Position numbers and translations under genes: made by a program. Shown in pieces: positions 56,638 through 64,000 of a stretch of DNA of 64,000 nucleotides. This stretch comes from Prochlorococcus sp. AG-402-A08 (lineage in GTDB: Bacteria; Cyanobacteriota; Cyanobacteriia; PCC-6307; Cyanobiaceae), in contig QCHH01000001.1 in NCBI GenBank assembly GCA_003279585.1, positions 62,001 through 126,000 on the forward strand. The letters are read 5' to 3'. The first letter of the stretch is position 1. Each line of letters begins with the position of its first letter. Below the pieces are notes generated by a model. It was not told the origin of the DNA. It made no database searches and was given only the letters and a program-made list of their open reading frames with translations.

Positions 56638-57483
56638 ATGAAGGATATTTTATTTGATTTGAGAAATATTAGGATAGAAATATCTTTTAAATCTTTTGAA
56701 GAACTCCGTAAGATTCTATCTTTTTATCAGAGAAATAATATTAATAAAATTAATATACCCTGTAAAAATAGCTTAAAAAAAGATTTTCTCTTGGAGTCGA
56801 TTAAAATTTCAAAAAAAGAATTTCCAGATTTCGATATTATCCCACACTTTAGTATCTTACATGAATTCAAAAGGAATAGGGTTAATACTCAAGATTCTTT
56901 TCTTAACTTTCTTCTGACTGTAAAAAATCTAGGATGCAAGCATATACTTCTTGTTTCTGGTTCTCAAAAACGTACTACATTTGACTCTATTAAAGCTTTA
57001 ACTATGCTTAAAGATAATACTCTTCTCTTTAAGCAAAATATTTCTATCGGCGTAGCATTTAACCCTTATTTACCTGGATATTTGTTTGATGAGGAGATTT
57101 TAAGATTAGAAAAGAAACTTCAATCAGGTTTAGTAAGTTCTATTTGGATTCAATTTGGTACTGATTTAAAACTTTTCAAAAGTAGGGTTAAAATATTATC
57201 AAAGATCATATCTACTGCTAATAATTATAATTCTGATATTTCACATATTAAGATGTTTGGAAGTATTTTAATACCTTCCAGACAATTTTTAGCTAGATTT
57301 AAATTTAGACAATGGAAGGGTGTTTATTGCTCTAGTGAGTTTTTAGAATCTGTAGACATAGCTAATAACATAGTTAAAGAATTGTTTACAACTTATAAAA
57401 AGTATAATATTTGTCCCATAGTTGAAACTAATATATCTAATGAAGATCATTTAAAGAAATTAAAAATGTTTATCAATTTATAA
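56638..57483 (+). CDS. MTHFR-like TIM-barrel protein
   Basis: 281 aa. The order of segments resembles the methylenetetrahydrofolate reductase barrel: FDIIPHFSILHEFKR, LGCKHILLVSGSQKR (where MTHFR has the xxLRGD strand), ISIGVAFNPYLPGYLFDEEI, and SGLVSSIWIQFGTDL. Several hallmark residues differ (SGSQ instead of RGD), so cofactor and reaction are uncertain. Very AT-rich and Lys/Asn/Ile-rich. ATG start. It follows the deoxyribosyltransferase-like gene by 82 bases. Confidence 0.5.
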   Translation: MKDILFDLRNIRIEISFKSFEELRKILSFYQRNNINKINIPCKNSLKKDFLLESIKISKKEFPDFDIIPHFSILHEFKRNRVNTQDSFLNFLLTVKNLGCKHILLVSGSQKRTTFDSIKALTMLKDNTLLFKQNISIGVAFNPYLPGYLFDEEILRLEKKLQSGLVSSIWIQFGTDLKLFKSRVKILSKIISTANNYNSDISHIKMFGSILIPSRQFLARFKFRQWKGVYCSSEFLESVDIANNIVKELFTTYKKYNICPIVETNISNEDHLKKLKMFINL

Positions 57484-58038
57484 AAATCATATTTTAGCGG
57501 TCTAAAAATTGTTTTAATCAGTTCAATTAATTTATCAAATTATCTTCTAGTTTCTTATGTAAAAAGTACATGTATTTTTTTTTTTTTTTTTTTTTGAACT
57601 GGTTTTTATATTCAAATTGTTCGTTGAATTTTTAAATCTGAACTCTTTTTGTAAAGCTCAGCAAAGAACTGAAAAAAGTGCTTGAAGGGAGTCATTCCTA
57701 TTTTTTATAAGTTATAAATTTTTTTGTGATGGATTTGCAAGATAGGTCGAGAATGCCCCCTTTGACCGCAGGAGGAATCCCAAAGAAATCAATCTGTTAA
57801 AGACCTTATAGTTTAAATTTTTGGGAATCAACTTATGATCCTTTTAGGTTTACGTTGTTTGCATTTCCTATTTCTTTTCGACTGGTGACTGGTTCCTTTC
57901 TTTATTACCAGTTGATTTTGTGATTTGAGTTAAATATGTTTTTTTGGAATTAAAGATTTACTCATCCCATTTTTAGAATACTTGATTTAAGTTTTATTTG
58001 AATTTAATGTCCCACCCTAATCTTCGTTTCTTCGTTAT
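57484..58038. other. Large gap with T21 tract and a 23-codon frame
   Basis: 555 bases. A run of 21 T lies at 57575-57595. A richer patch holds a 23-codon frame, ATG 57729 to TAA 57800, with RMPPLTAGGIPKKSIC at its end. ACTGGT (57883 area) and ACCAGT (57909 area) could form a stem ahead of the next gene. No larger gene. Confidence 0.4.
57575..57595 (+). repeat. Homopolymer of 21 T
   Basis: An uninterrupted run of 21 T just downstream of the MTHFR-like gene. The preceding ACATGTA is not a strong stem, so it is not a clear terminator. Such a tract is prone to slippage and to sequencing error. Confidence 0.8.
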
Positions 58039-58320
58039 GTGTTTGATTTAAGTTCAACTATTGTTCACAGTCGATCGGAAATTCCATTAATTTATATTAA
58101 ACGAACAGCTTACAAATGTTTTCATCAAGAAAAAAAACACCTCAAAAAGGCATTCCTCAACCAAATTCTTTTTGCTGCGGATACCTTTTTGCTAAGAAGG
58201 GGGTCTGAAGCTACTAGGTACAAGCTTGCTTCCTTGATGATGTTTTTTGCTGGCTTTACTTTGCTAACTCTAGGTACTTGGGTACTTAATGATTTTAATT
58301 TTCTTACTTTTACAAATTAA
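58039..58320 (+). CDS. Small membrane protein, possibly frameshifted
   Basis: 93 aa as read from GTG 58039. The C-terminus (SEATRYKLASLMMFFAGFTL then LGTWVL) is a membrane helix like that of the 64-aa protein at 24286. The first 55 residues look unnatural. A second frame from ATG 58116 (MFSSRKKTPQKGIPQPNSF) stops at 58206; deleting one G from GGGGG at 58199-58203 would join it to the membrane helix, giving 66 aa, the same size as the paralogue. So the real gene may be 58116-58320 with an indel. Confidence 0.5.
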   Translation: MFDLSSTIVHSRSEIPLIYIKRTAYKCFHQEKKHLKKAFLNQILFAADTFLLRRGSEATRYKLASLMMFFAGFTLLTLGTWVLNDFNFLTFTN

Positions 58321-58451
58321 GCATTTAGTTCATATTTTTTTGGCATTCAATTTTCTAAACACCTAAGAAAATAATCTAATATTTTTGTTTTTTAAATTCT
58401 TAATTAAAACCCTTCTATAGTGTCCTAAGGTTGAGATGAAGCTAATGGTAA

Positions 58452-58787
58452 ATGTCAAATTCTTGGGATGTATATTTTGCGCATTATTCCGATTGGGATG
58501 AAGCACATTGTTTTAATGTAAGGCTGGAACTCAAATTTGAAGACGCGATTAAAAAACTTGGGTATGTTGAATACGTTGATTCTAATGATATTTATATAAT
58601 AGAAAATAATATTTCTAATAAATCTCTCCCTAAAAGCAAAACTTATATAAAGAATGAAAATGAGCTATTGTTATCTTTCGAGGTGCCTTACGACTGGTCA
58701 ATAGATACAGATTGGGAGGATAAAGCTCTTGTCCTCCTTGGAATATCTGATGAGTGGGTTATAGACTCATCTGTGGAAGATAAATAA
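58452..58787 (+). CDS. Acidic small protein, unknown
   Basis: 111 aa, soluble and acidic, rich in Trp and Asp (SWDVYFAHYSDWDEAHCF at the start, VPYDWSIDTDWEDKALVLLG near the end). No motif recognised. ATG start. Confidence 0.5.
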   Translation: MSNSWDVYFAHYSDWDEAHCFNVRLELKFEDAIKKLGYVEYVDSNDIYIIENNISNKSLPKSKTYIKNENELLLSFEVPYDWSIDTDWEDKALVLLGISDEWVIDSSVEDK

Positions 58788-58834
58788 CTTTATTACACTA
58801 CTGAGTTGACTTAAATTTAAGGTTTTTTATTATT

Positions 58835-59101
58835 TTATGAATAGAAAATAAGTGCAAGACCTTTTTGCGTTAAATAGAATTCTTTCTCTTCTCGACTTAA
58901 ATCCATTGCTAATTCTTCACCTTCCTTAATTGCTTGCTCATAAGGAGGCTTTGAAGGAGAGGTTCCTTTGTAAATTGCGGCAATACCTAATGGAGTTGCG
59001 TTCCATGCAAAATTAGCTGTTTCTCCAATCAGAGGCTGATTTAAGGCTTCTTCAAGAAGATTTGATGATTTTGATTTTGGACGAGTTGTTGTTGATGTCA
59101 T
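58835..59101 (-). CDS. Small protein, unknown
   Basis: 88 aa. A Thr/Ser/Lys-rich start (MTSTTTRPKSKSS), a central FAWNATPLGIAAIYKG segment and an acidic helix (AIKEGEELAMDLSREEKEFY). Soluble. Unrecognised. ATG start. Confidence 0.5.
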   Translation of the reverse strand: MTSTTTRPKSKSSNLLEEALNQPLIGETANFAWNATPLGIAAIYKGTSPSKPPYEQAIKEGEELAMDLSREEKEFYLTQKGLALIFYS

Positions 59102-59405
59102 GTTTATATTTAAAATTTCTTATAAAAAAAATTTGATTAGTGATCCTTAGAAGAACATATGCATTCACTTTCTAGTACATTGGATTGTTTTATGCGTCAT
59201 TTTTGTTGATCTCTGCATCCTTTAAAATGTCTTACCTTCTCGCTTATTTTTTAGCAGAAGAAATTTTTATTCAACGATTTGAAAAATATTCTCATTATTT
59301 ATCTTGTGTCATTTTTTGAAAAATAAGAATTTGTCTAAACTGTTCATATAACTCGAGGTAAAATTTTTCTCTTGGTTCGGACAATTCAATTGTTTTAGTA
59401 TAGTT
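59102..59405. other. Gap with readthrough extension of the next gene
   Basis: 304 bases. The minus-strand frame of the ribbon-helix-helix-like gene stays open for 36 codons past its TAG, to a TAA at 59295-59297, with protein-like composition. A plus-strand 30-codon frame from ATG 59228 overlaps part of it. Nothing else seen. Confidence 0.35.
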
Positions 59406-59687
59406 CTACTTTTTTTTGTTGTAGATTATACCTTTATCTGAGATCAATTCCTCAAGATCATTATGGACGAAGGATGAATTTTCAGTATTTTTTTTCTTGC
59501 CATAAAGGTTTTTTTTAATTAGATCATTAGAATTTTGTAGATAGAAATCTCTAGCCATTAATGCCTCTTCGACTAATATCCCTACCACTTTTGATTGGCT
59601 TAGTTTTTCTTTATTTGCAATTTTTGTTATCGTCTCTTGAGCATTAATTGAAGGAAGATAGCCAATCCTTTTTCTTATGGAGGGCAT
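59406..59687 (-). CDS. Ribbon-helix-helix-like DNA-binding protein
   Basis: 93 aa. The start RKRIGYLPS could be the beta strand of a ribbon-helix-helix fold, followed by two helices (AQETITKIANKEKLSQSKVV, ILVEEALMARDFYL), as in CopG/Arc-like regulators. The second half is Lys/Asn-rich and less ordered. No toxin gene is adjacent. The stop is TAG and the frame continues in phase beyond it. Confidence 0.5.
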   Translation of the reverse strand: MPSIRKRIGYLPSINAQETITKIANKEKLSQSKVVGILVEEALMARDFYLQNSNDLIKKNLYGKKKNTENSSFVHNDLEELISDKGIIYNKKK

Positions 59688-59770
59688 ACATACTTACTCT
59701 GATAACTTTTAACTTACTTTACCTTTTGGCTGAATTTCAAATATCTTATGTATTTCTTGACCTAAGAATT

Positions 59771-59947
59771 TTAGAAAATCCATTCAGCCAAGATTATTTT
59801 TGCTTTCTCAATTTCATCATTGGCCTTGAGCTCATTTATCTTTTTTAGTGCTGAATATGCCATTTCTCCTCTTTTCCAAAAACGAATATGATCTATAGGG
59901 CTTAGAAGATTAGATTCATTACCGGAATTTGTATTTTTCTTAGACAT
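59771..59947 (-). CDS. Small protein (58 aa)
   Basis: ATG 59945-59947, TAA 59771-59773. A polar start is followed by SPIDHIRFWKRGEMAYSALK and a charged helix (NELKANDEIEKAKIILAEW). Composition is protein-like. It lies 83 bases upstream of the ribbon-helix-helix-like gene on the same strand. Unrecognised. Confidence 0.5.
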   Translation of the reverse strand: MSKKNTNSGNESNLLSPIDHIRFWKRGEMAYSALKKINELKANDEIEKAKIILAEWIF

Positions 59948-60120
59948 TAGTTTGTCAATAAAGAGTTATTTCTTGATTTGAATTAAATAGTTTTTCAATT
60001 ACAGAATAGACTATTGACTCACTCCTCTATAGAAAAATAAAAATATAGTAAAATAAATTATTTAGGTATTAATTATTACTATTAAGGATTTATCAAATTT
60101 ATTTAGTTTCGAAATAGTTC

Positions 60121-60336
60121 TTAGTGTTTTTTGTCTTCAGGAAATTCAGGTTTCTCTTTCTTTTTTCTTCTGCCGTCTGAAAGCTCTAGTAAAGTTGAAA
60201 GTTGTTCATATACTGATCTGAGTGATGATAATTCAGGCAGTAAGCCGTCGTTTCTGAGATCTTCATCCATATATCTGAGCTCTTGTCTCACATATGAAAG
60301 AATTGATTTTGCTTCATCTCTTTTTGGACCAGCCAT
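60121..60336 (-). CDS. Small coiled-coil protein, paralogue A
   Basis: 71 aa from ATG 60336; the frame extends to 60366. ILSYVRQELRYMDEDLRNDG then LLPELSSLRSVYEQLSTLL and a basic tail ending KKEKPEFPED. It is clearly related to the 67-aa protein at 63380 (RQELR, GLLPELS, KPEF). Helical and soluble; function unknown. Confidence 0.6.
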   Translation of the reverse strand: MAGPKRDEAKSILSYVRQELRYMDEDLRNDGLLPELSSLRSVYEQLSTLLELSDGRRKKKEKPEFPEDKKH

Positions 60337-60564
60337 ATTTTTTAATTTTTTGAAAAGATACAACAAAAACGAACTGAATTAAGATTTCAACTGCGAATCA
60401 AGACAATGCGTCTCAAGTCCTTATCTTTTTTATTTTCATTTATATTAAATCATAATATACTTTGATTTTTTAGAAATTAGCGTTTACTTAATAAATAAAA
60501 GTAATAAATAAATAATTTATATATTATTTATTTAAAATATAAATTATTGGAATTTTATTATTTG

Positions 60565-61782
60565 ATGATCTCAGATCTTGTCATTATTGGCGGGGGTGCT
60601 TCTGGTTTTATGGCGGCAATCACAGCGATTAGTCGTGGACTTAGATCTGTTGTGATACTAGAAGCCACCTCGAAAGTACTTGAAAAAGTTAGGATTAGTG
60701 GTGGTGGTAGATGTAACTTAACCAACGCATGCTGCGATATTTCTAATTTGGTAAATAATTATCCTAGAGGTGAAAAACAACTTATAGGGTTGTTTAATAG
60801 ATTTTCTACAACTGAAGCTTTTGATTGGTTTCAGGAGAAAGGACTTAGTCTTAAAGTAGAGAAAGATGGCAGAGTATTTCCATGCTCTGATTCTTCTGAA
60901 GACGTCATTAAATGCTTGACTTCCGTTGCGAAAAAATCTGGTGTTACGATATTAACTAATTCTCATGTACAGAAAATAAGAATAATAGAACACGGCTTTA
61001 AATTATTGGCTAAAGGAAATAATTTATTTGAAGCAAAAAATGTTTTAATTTGCACGGGCGGTCATCCTAGTGGAAGAAGATTAGCAAAAAGTCTGGGCCA
61101 CTCAATTGTTCCAGCTGTTCCATCTCTTTTTTCTTTTTCCACTTGTGATAAGTCATTAAGATCTTGTTCAGGTATCACTTTAGATGTTCAAATTAAACTT
61201 AATATTAATAATATAAAATATGCGGAAAAAGGACCTATTTTGATTACACATAAAGGCTTTAGTGGTCCAGTAATACTAAGACTTTCGGCCTTTAGTGCAA
61301 GAATTTTAAATGCTAATAATTATAAAGGAGAATTGAAAATAAATTGGCTATGTATGAATGAAAGTGAAGCTAGATTAATACTGGATTCATATAAAGTAGA
61401 AAATGCTAAGAAAAAAGTTTTTAATAATAAACCTTTTGATAAGTTACCACGAAGTTTATGGAAAGCTATTCTCTTAGGCTTAAATATTGATAGTCAATTA
61501 AAATGGGCGGATATATCTAATTACCAAAAAGAGTCTTTGGTCAAATGTTTAATAATGAAAACCTATGCGATAAATGGTCGTGGCCCTTTTGGTGATGAGT
61601 TCGTAACTGCAGGTGGAGTTTCTCTTAAAGAAATTGATTTTAAGACTATGGAAAGTAAGATATGTAAGGGGTTATACTTCGCGGGTGAAGTGTTAGATAT
61701 TGATGGTGTTACTGGCGGCTTTAATTTCCAACATTGCTGGACAAGTGGCTGGGTAGCGGGAGGATCTATTGTTTTAAAATAG
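60565..61782 (+). CDS. BaiN/HI0933-like flavoprotein
   Basis: 405 aa. DLVIIGGGASGFMAAITA binds FAD; VRISGGGRCNLTNAC (near 48-62) is the family signature; the C-terminus has GLYFAGEVLDIDGVTGGFNF, the second FAD-binding segment. This NAD(P)/FAD-dependent oxidoreductase family is widespread with few members characterised. The frame extends to TTG 60547; I chose ATG 60565 next to the FAD strand. Confidence 0.85.
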   Translation: MISDLVIIGGGASGFMAAITAISRGLRSVVILEATSKVLEKVRISGGGRCNLTNACCDISNLVNNYPRGEKQLIGLFNRFSTTEAFDWFQEKGLSLKVEKDGRVFPCSDSSEDVIKCLTSVAKKSGVTILTNSHVQKIRIIEHGFKLLAKGNNLFEAKNVLICTGGHPSGRRLAKSLGHSIVPAVPSLFSFSTCDKSLRSCSGITLDVQIKLNINNIKYAEKGPILITHKGFSGPVILRLSAFSARILNANNYKGELKINWLCMNESEARLILDSYKVENAKKKVFNNKPFDKLPRSLWKAILLGLNIDSQLKWADISNYQKESLVKCLIMKTYAINGRGPFGDEFVTAGGVSLKEIDFKTMESKICKGLYFAGEVLDIDGVTGGFNFQHCWTSGWVAGGSIVLK

Positions 61783-62229
61783 TCATATTTTTAATCAATA
61801 TTGTTGGATTTATTACCTCTGAAACAAGACAAATACAAAAAATATAAATTTTTATCCAAGCGATGCAATTAGTGCTGGTATGGCAACTACTATTATACCA
61901 ACAGCGGCTGTCGCAGTAAGTAATGATGTGCTCAAACCACCTAAACAATTTTATTTACTATACATAACAGATTCGTTTACTTTTGTAAGTATTAATACTA
62001 TTTATAAGAACTTATGTACACGCCTTTTTGATAGGAGAATTACAAAAGATCACTGAAATGGTTTTTCATTTATTCATGAGAATCTTTTCGTCTTTTAGCT
62101 TTCTTGTTTAACAGTTATACTAATGGTTTACGATAAGTATTAATACCCATCGTAAAAAGCTTGTCTTTTTTGTTTCCACGCTTTGTGCCCAGGTATATCT
62201 AAAGTTTATTTCGATACTTATAGGTTAAA
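61783..62229. other. Gap with a possible 27-aa hydrophobic peptide
   Basis: 447 bases. On the minus strand, TTG 61933-61935 to TAA 61852-61854 encodes 27 residues starting MSTSLLTATAAVGIIVVAIP, a single Ala/Ile/Val-rich helix preceded by AGGTGG. The rest is AT-rich spacer with the promoter of the DoxX gene. Confidence 0.4.
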
Positions 62230-62787
62230 TTGCTTAATTCAATCTTCTACAGATCGGTATTTACAAATTTTGCGTTTCTTGTTTTAAGAGTATTTACAGG
62301 AGCTCTCTTGATCCATCACGGATTTGAAAAGTTAAATGACATTGGCAATTTTGCTGATGCTTTTGTTCGCCCTCTTCACTTGCCTTTTCCTATCACTCTC
62401 TCTTACATAGCTGCAGCATCAGAAATAGGCGGGAGTTGGATGTTGATACTTGGTCTTGGTACAAGACTAGGAGCATCCGCAATACTTGGGACTATGAGTG
62501 TAGCCATATATCATGCAATAGTAACTTCGGGTTTTAATATCTATCTATTAGAACTTCTCGCGCTTTATTTTGCTTCTGCTTTCTCAATTATTTTGCTAGG
62601 TCCTGGGATGTTCTCTGCAGATTACTTAATCAAAGAAATCTTTATATCAAACCCTTATTTTATTAATTCAATTTTTATTCAGAAGTCAGAAGATAAATAT
62701 ATACCATCTACTAATACAGAAATAAATAAACCCATAAAGCAAAAGAAATCCCTCGATTTCCCCTTCTCTAGCTTTCTTTCTTCATGA
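62230..62787 (+). CDS. DoxX-family membrane protein
   Basis: 185 aa. Four membrane helices: FAFLVLRVFTGALLIHHGFE (the DoxX start with His and Glu), ITLSYIAAASEIGGSWMLIL, GTRLGASAILGTMSVAIYHA and LLELLALYFASAFSIILLGP. The polar C-terminal 50 residues are extra. DoxX proteins act in redox or sulfur metabolism; role here unknown. TTG start at 62230. Confidence 0.8.
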   Translation: MLNSIFYRSVFTNFAFLVLRVFTGALLIHHGFEKLNDIGNFADAFVRPLHLPFPITLSYIAAASEIGGSWMLILGLGTRLGASAILGTMSVAIYHAIVTSGFNIYLLELLALYFASAFSIILLGPGMFSADYLIKEIFISNPYFINSIFIQKSEDKYIPSTNTEINKPIKQKKSLDFPFSSFLSS

Positions 62788-62798
62788 TATAAATTTAA

Positions 62799-63113
62799 TT
62801 ACTCTTTATTAATTTCTTTTTTTTTCATTGATAAGTAGAACCACATCCAAGTTGGTAATGTAATAAAAAAACCAATCAATATAATATAACTCTTTGTTGT
62901 GTCCCAGGCAGACCTATCACATTGTTCTTTTATTTTATTTGAGGGGCTTACTTTACTGCTTAGATCCCTACAAATGTTTAGTCCATGAATACTAAGAGTT
63001 CCATATGTTATTGCTGTTGGGACAGTAGCAAGTGATATTGCGAGTATTAAATTGCCTAGCCTCAGGTTGAGGTCTTTTCTTTTTTGTTGATCCATATATA
63101 TATTTTTATCCAT
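62799..63113 (-). CDS. Two-helix membrane protein
   Basis: 104 aa. Membrane helices at about 17-40 (LGNLILAISLATVPTAITYG) and 76-95 (YIILIGFFITLPTWMWFYL), with a polar loop between them containing two Cys (ICRDLSS, KEQCDRSAW) that could form a disulfide. A second Met at position 7 may be the start. Unrecognised. Confidence 0.5.
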   Translation of the reverse strand: MDKNIYMDQQKRKDLNLRLGNLILAISLATVPTAITYGTLSIHGLNICRDLSSKVSPSNKIKEQCDRSAWDTTKSYIILIGFFITLPTWMWFYLSMKKKEINKE

Positions 63114-63379
63114 ATCTAAGATATGGCACTATATATTTCTTATTTTTTTACAAAGCAGTAGGTTCTTTTTGGGTAGGCTCGTCAAATTATTGCTTTGAAT
63201 TTTTAAAAGTCAAATTCTCTACTTTCCTTGTAATTAATAGATTCATATTTTTTATGTAATTAACTTTCAAATAAGATTGGTGATAACTTGTTGGTTTATA
63301 AATTTTGTGAATTTGTAGATTGTATAGATACGATTCTTAGGCTAAAATTAATTTCTTGTAGCAATTAATCAATTTTATA

Positions 63380-63583
63380 ATGTCCACAAGTAAGAGGGAA
63401 GAAGTTAGTTCGCATCTGCGTTATATCAGGCAAGAACTTCGAGACTTGGATCAAATGCTTGGCCAATATGGATTATTGCCTGAGCTATCTGAGCTGAAAG
63501 AGGTCTATAACTCTTTAGATGCTCTTCATCAATTACTTTCCGGTAAAGTTAAAAAGAAACCTAAGCCCGAGTTTGATGATTGA
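63380..63583 (+). CDS. Small coiled-coil protein, paralogue B
   Basis: 67 aa. LRYIRQELRDLDQMLGQYG, LLPELSELKEVYNSLDALHQ and a basic tail ending KKKPKPEFDD. It matches the protein at 60121-60336 over its whole length. Helical, soluble, unknown. ATG start. Confidence 0.6.
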   Translation: MSTSKREEVSSHLRYIRQELRDLDQMLGQYGLLPELSELKEVYNSLDALHQLLSGKVKKKPKPEFDD

Positions 63584-63725
63584 TATTATCAATTGCTATT
63601 TGTATAAAATTTAAAAACTGTTGGACAAGCTTGTTTGATATTTAGTTTTTTATTGAACATTTTTGATTAAGATTTGCAAAAGAAAAAGTTCTTACAAAAT
63701 ATAATTAAGACGGGTGATTTAACTA

Positions 63726-63935
63726 ATGAATGATGAAACTTGGAAAATTCAATATAAGCAATGGAAATATTTAAAACCCTATCAAATTCAATTGATTGAT
63801 GATGGGCCTAAAAGTCAATCTCAGTCTTGGCTTCTAAATTCAATGTGGGGAGAATGGATGGATTTGAAAAAACTCAATTTGTCTGAAATTCCTACAAATG
63901 ATATTCCTTCTAGGACTGATCCTTGGGAAAGCTGA
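63726..63935 (+). CDS. Small Trp-rich protein
   Basis: 69 aa, rich in Trp and Gln (ETWKIQYKQWKYLKPYQI, WLLNSMWGEWMDLKKL). Soluble, no motif recognised. ATG start. Only 65 bases remain after it in the window. Confidence 0.5.
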   Translation: MNDETWKIQYKQWKYLKPYQIQLIDDGPKSQSQSWLLNSMWGEWMDLKKLNLSEIPTNDIPSRTDPWES

Positions 63936-64000
63936 TATTCCCATACTTATTTTTTAGATTTTTGTTGAAAAATAGTTTTTCTCTAATAAGTCATGAATAA

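Noticed and set aside
61766..61948. 60-codon minus-strand frame rich in Cys and Ile
   Set aside because: It overlaps the end of the flavoprotein gene, has unnatural composition, and a more protein-like frame lies in another phase of the same stretch.

Overview
The window looks like a stretch of a marine picocyanobacterial chromosome, most likely Prochlorococcus and probably a low-light NATL-like lineage. This is inferred from AT-rich DNA (roughly one third G+C), compact gene layout, frequent TTG/GTG starts and the gene content: glucosylglycerol-phosphate phosphatase (stpA), class II B12-dependent ribonucleotide reductase, CrtL lycopene cyclase, CPP1-like and DUF1824/DUF2811/DUF3531 proteins, and a 6S RNA just after purK. 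No database search was possible, so the strain-level assignment is tentative.

Layout. 1-7 kb: a GST-like protein, a membrane-linked GIY-YIG-like protein, crtL overlapping a short-chain dehydrogenase, a POR-like dehydrogenase, an MscS channel and an isochorismatase-like hydrolase. 7-16 kb: a Fur-family regulator, an ArsS-like radical SAM enzyme, and stpA divergent from a two-gene unit (an unrecognised 513-aa protein and an APH-fold kinase) across an 18-bp perfect palindrome; then metY-metA for methionine synthesis. 16-24 kb: an FAD-linked oxidase that seems to use an ATT start, a CbiX/SirB-type chelatase with a His-rich tail, a GMC oxidoreductase, a secreted pentapeptide-repeat protein, a GT39-like membrane glycosyltransferase and tRNA-Ser(TGA).

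24-34 kb is mainly housekeeping: nrdJ, a methyltransferase, prfC, a CPP1-like protein, hslO, an ABC ATPase, DUF3531, rsmE and a DUF92/VTE6-like protein. 34-40 kb holds a minus-strand run, aspartate aminotransferase-phnD-phnC-phnE-SGNH hydrolase, whose core is a phosphonate/phosphite importer with a permease that carries two permease domains in one chain. 39-50 kb: a VOC protein, a family-4 uracil-DNA glycosylase lacking most iron-sulfur ligands, ispG, ctpA, nadA, a metallophosphoesterase, a TPM/Psb32-like protein, a MidA-like methyltransferase, aroB, purK and 6S RNA.

50-64 kb changes character: mostly short, poorly conserved genes of 23-150 codons with wide AT-rich spacers, resembling a lineage-specific small-protein region. 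It includes a protein built from 11-residue repeats, a twin CX3C mini-protein, paralogous coiled-coil proteins, a possibly frameshifted membrane protein, a 21-T homopolymer and a few larger genes (nucleoside deoxyribosyltransferase-like, MTHFR-like barrel, BaiN-like flavoprotein, DoxX). No IS element, prophage, CRISPR array or rRNA was seen.
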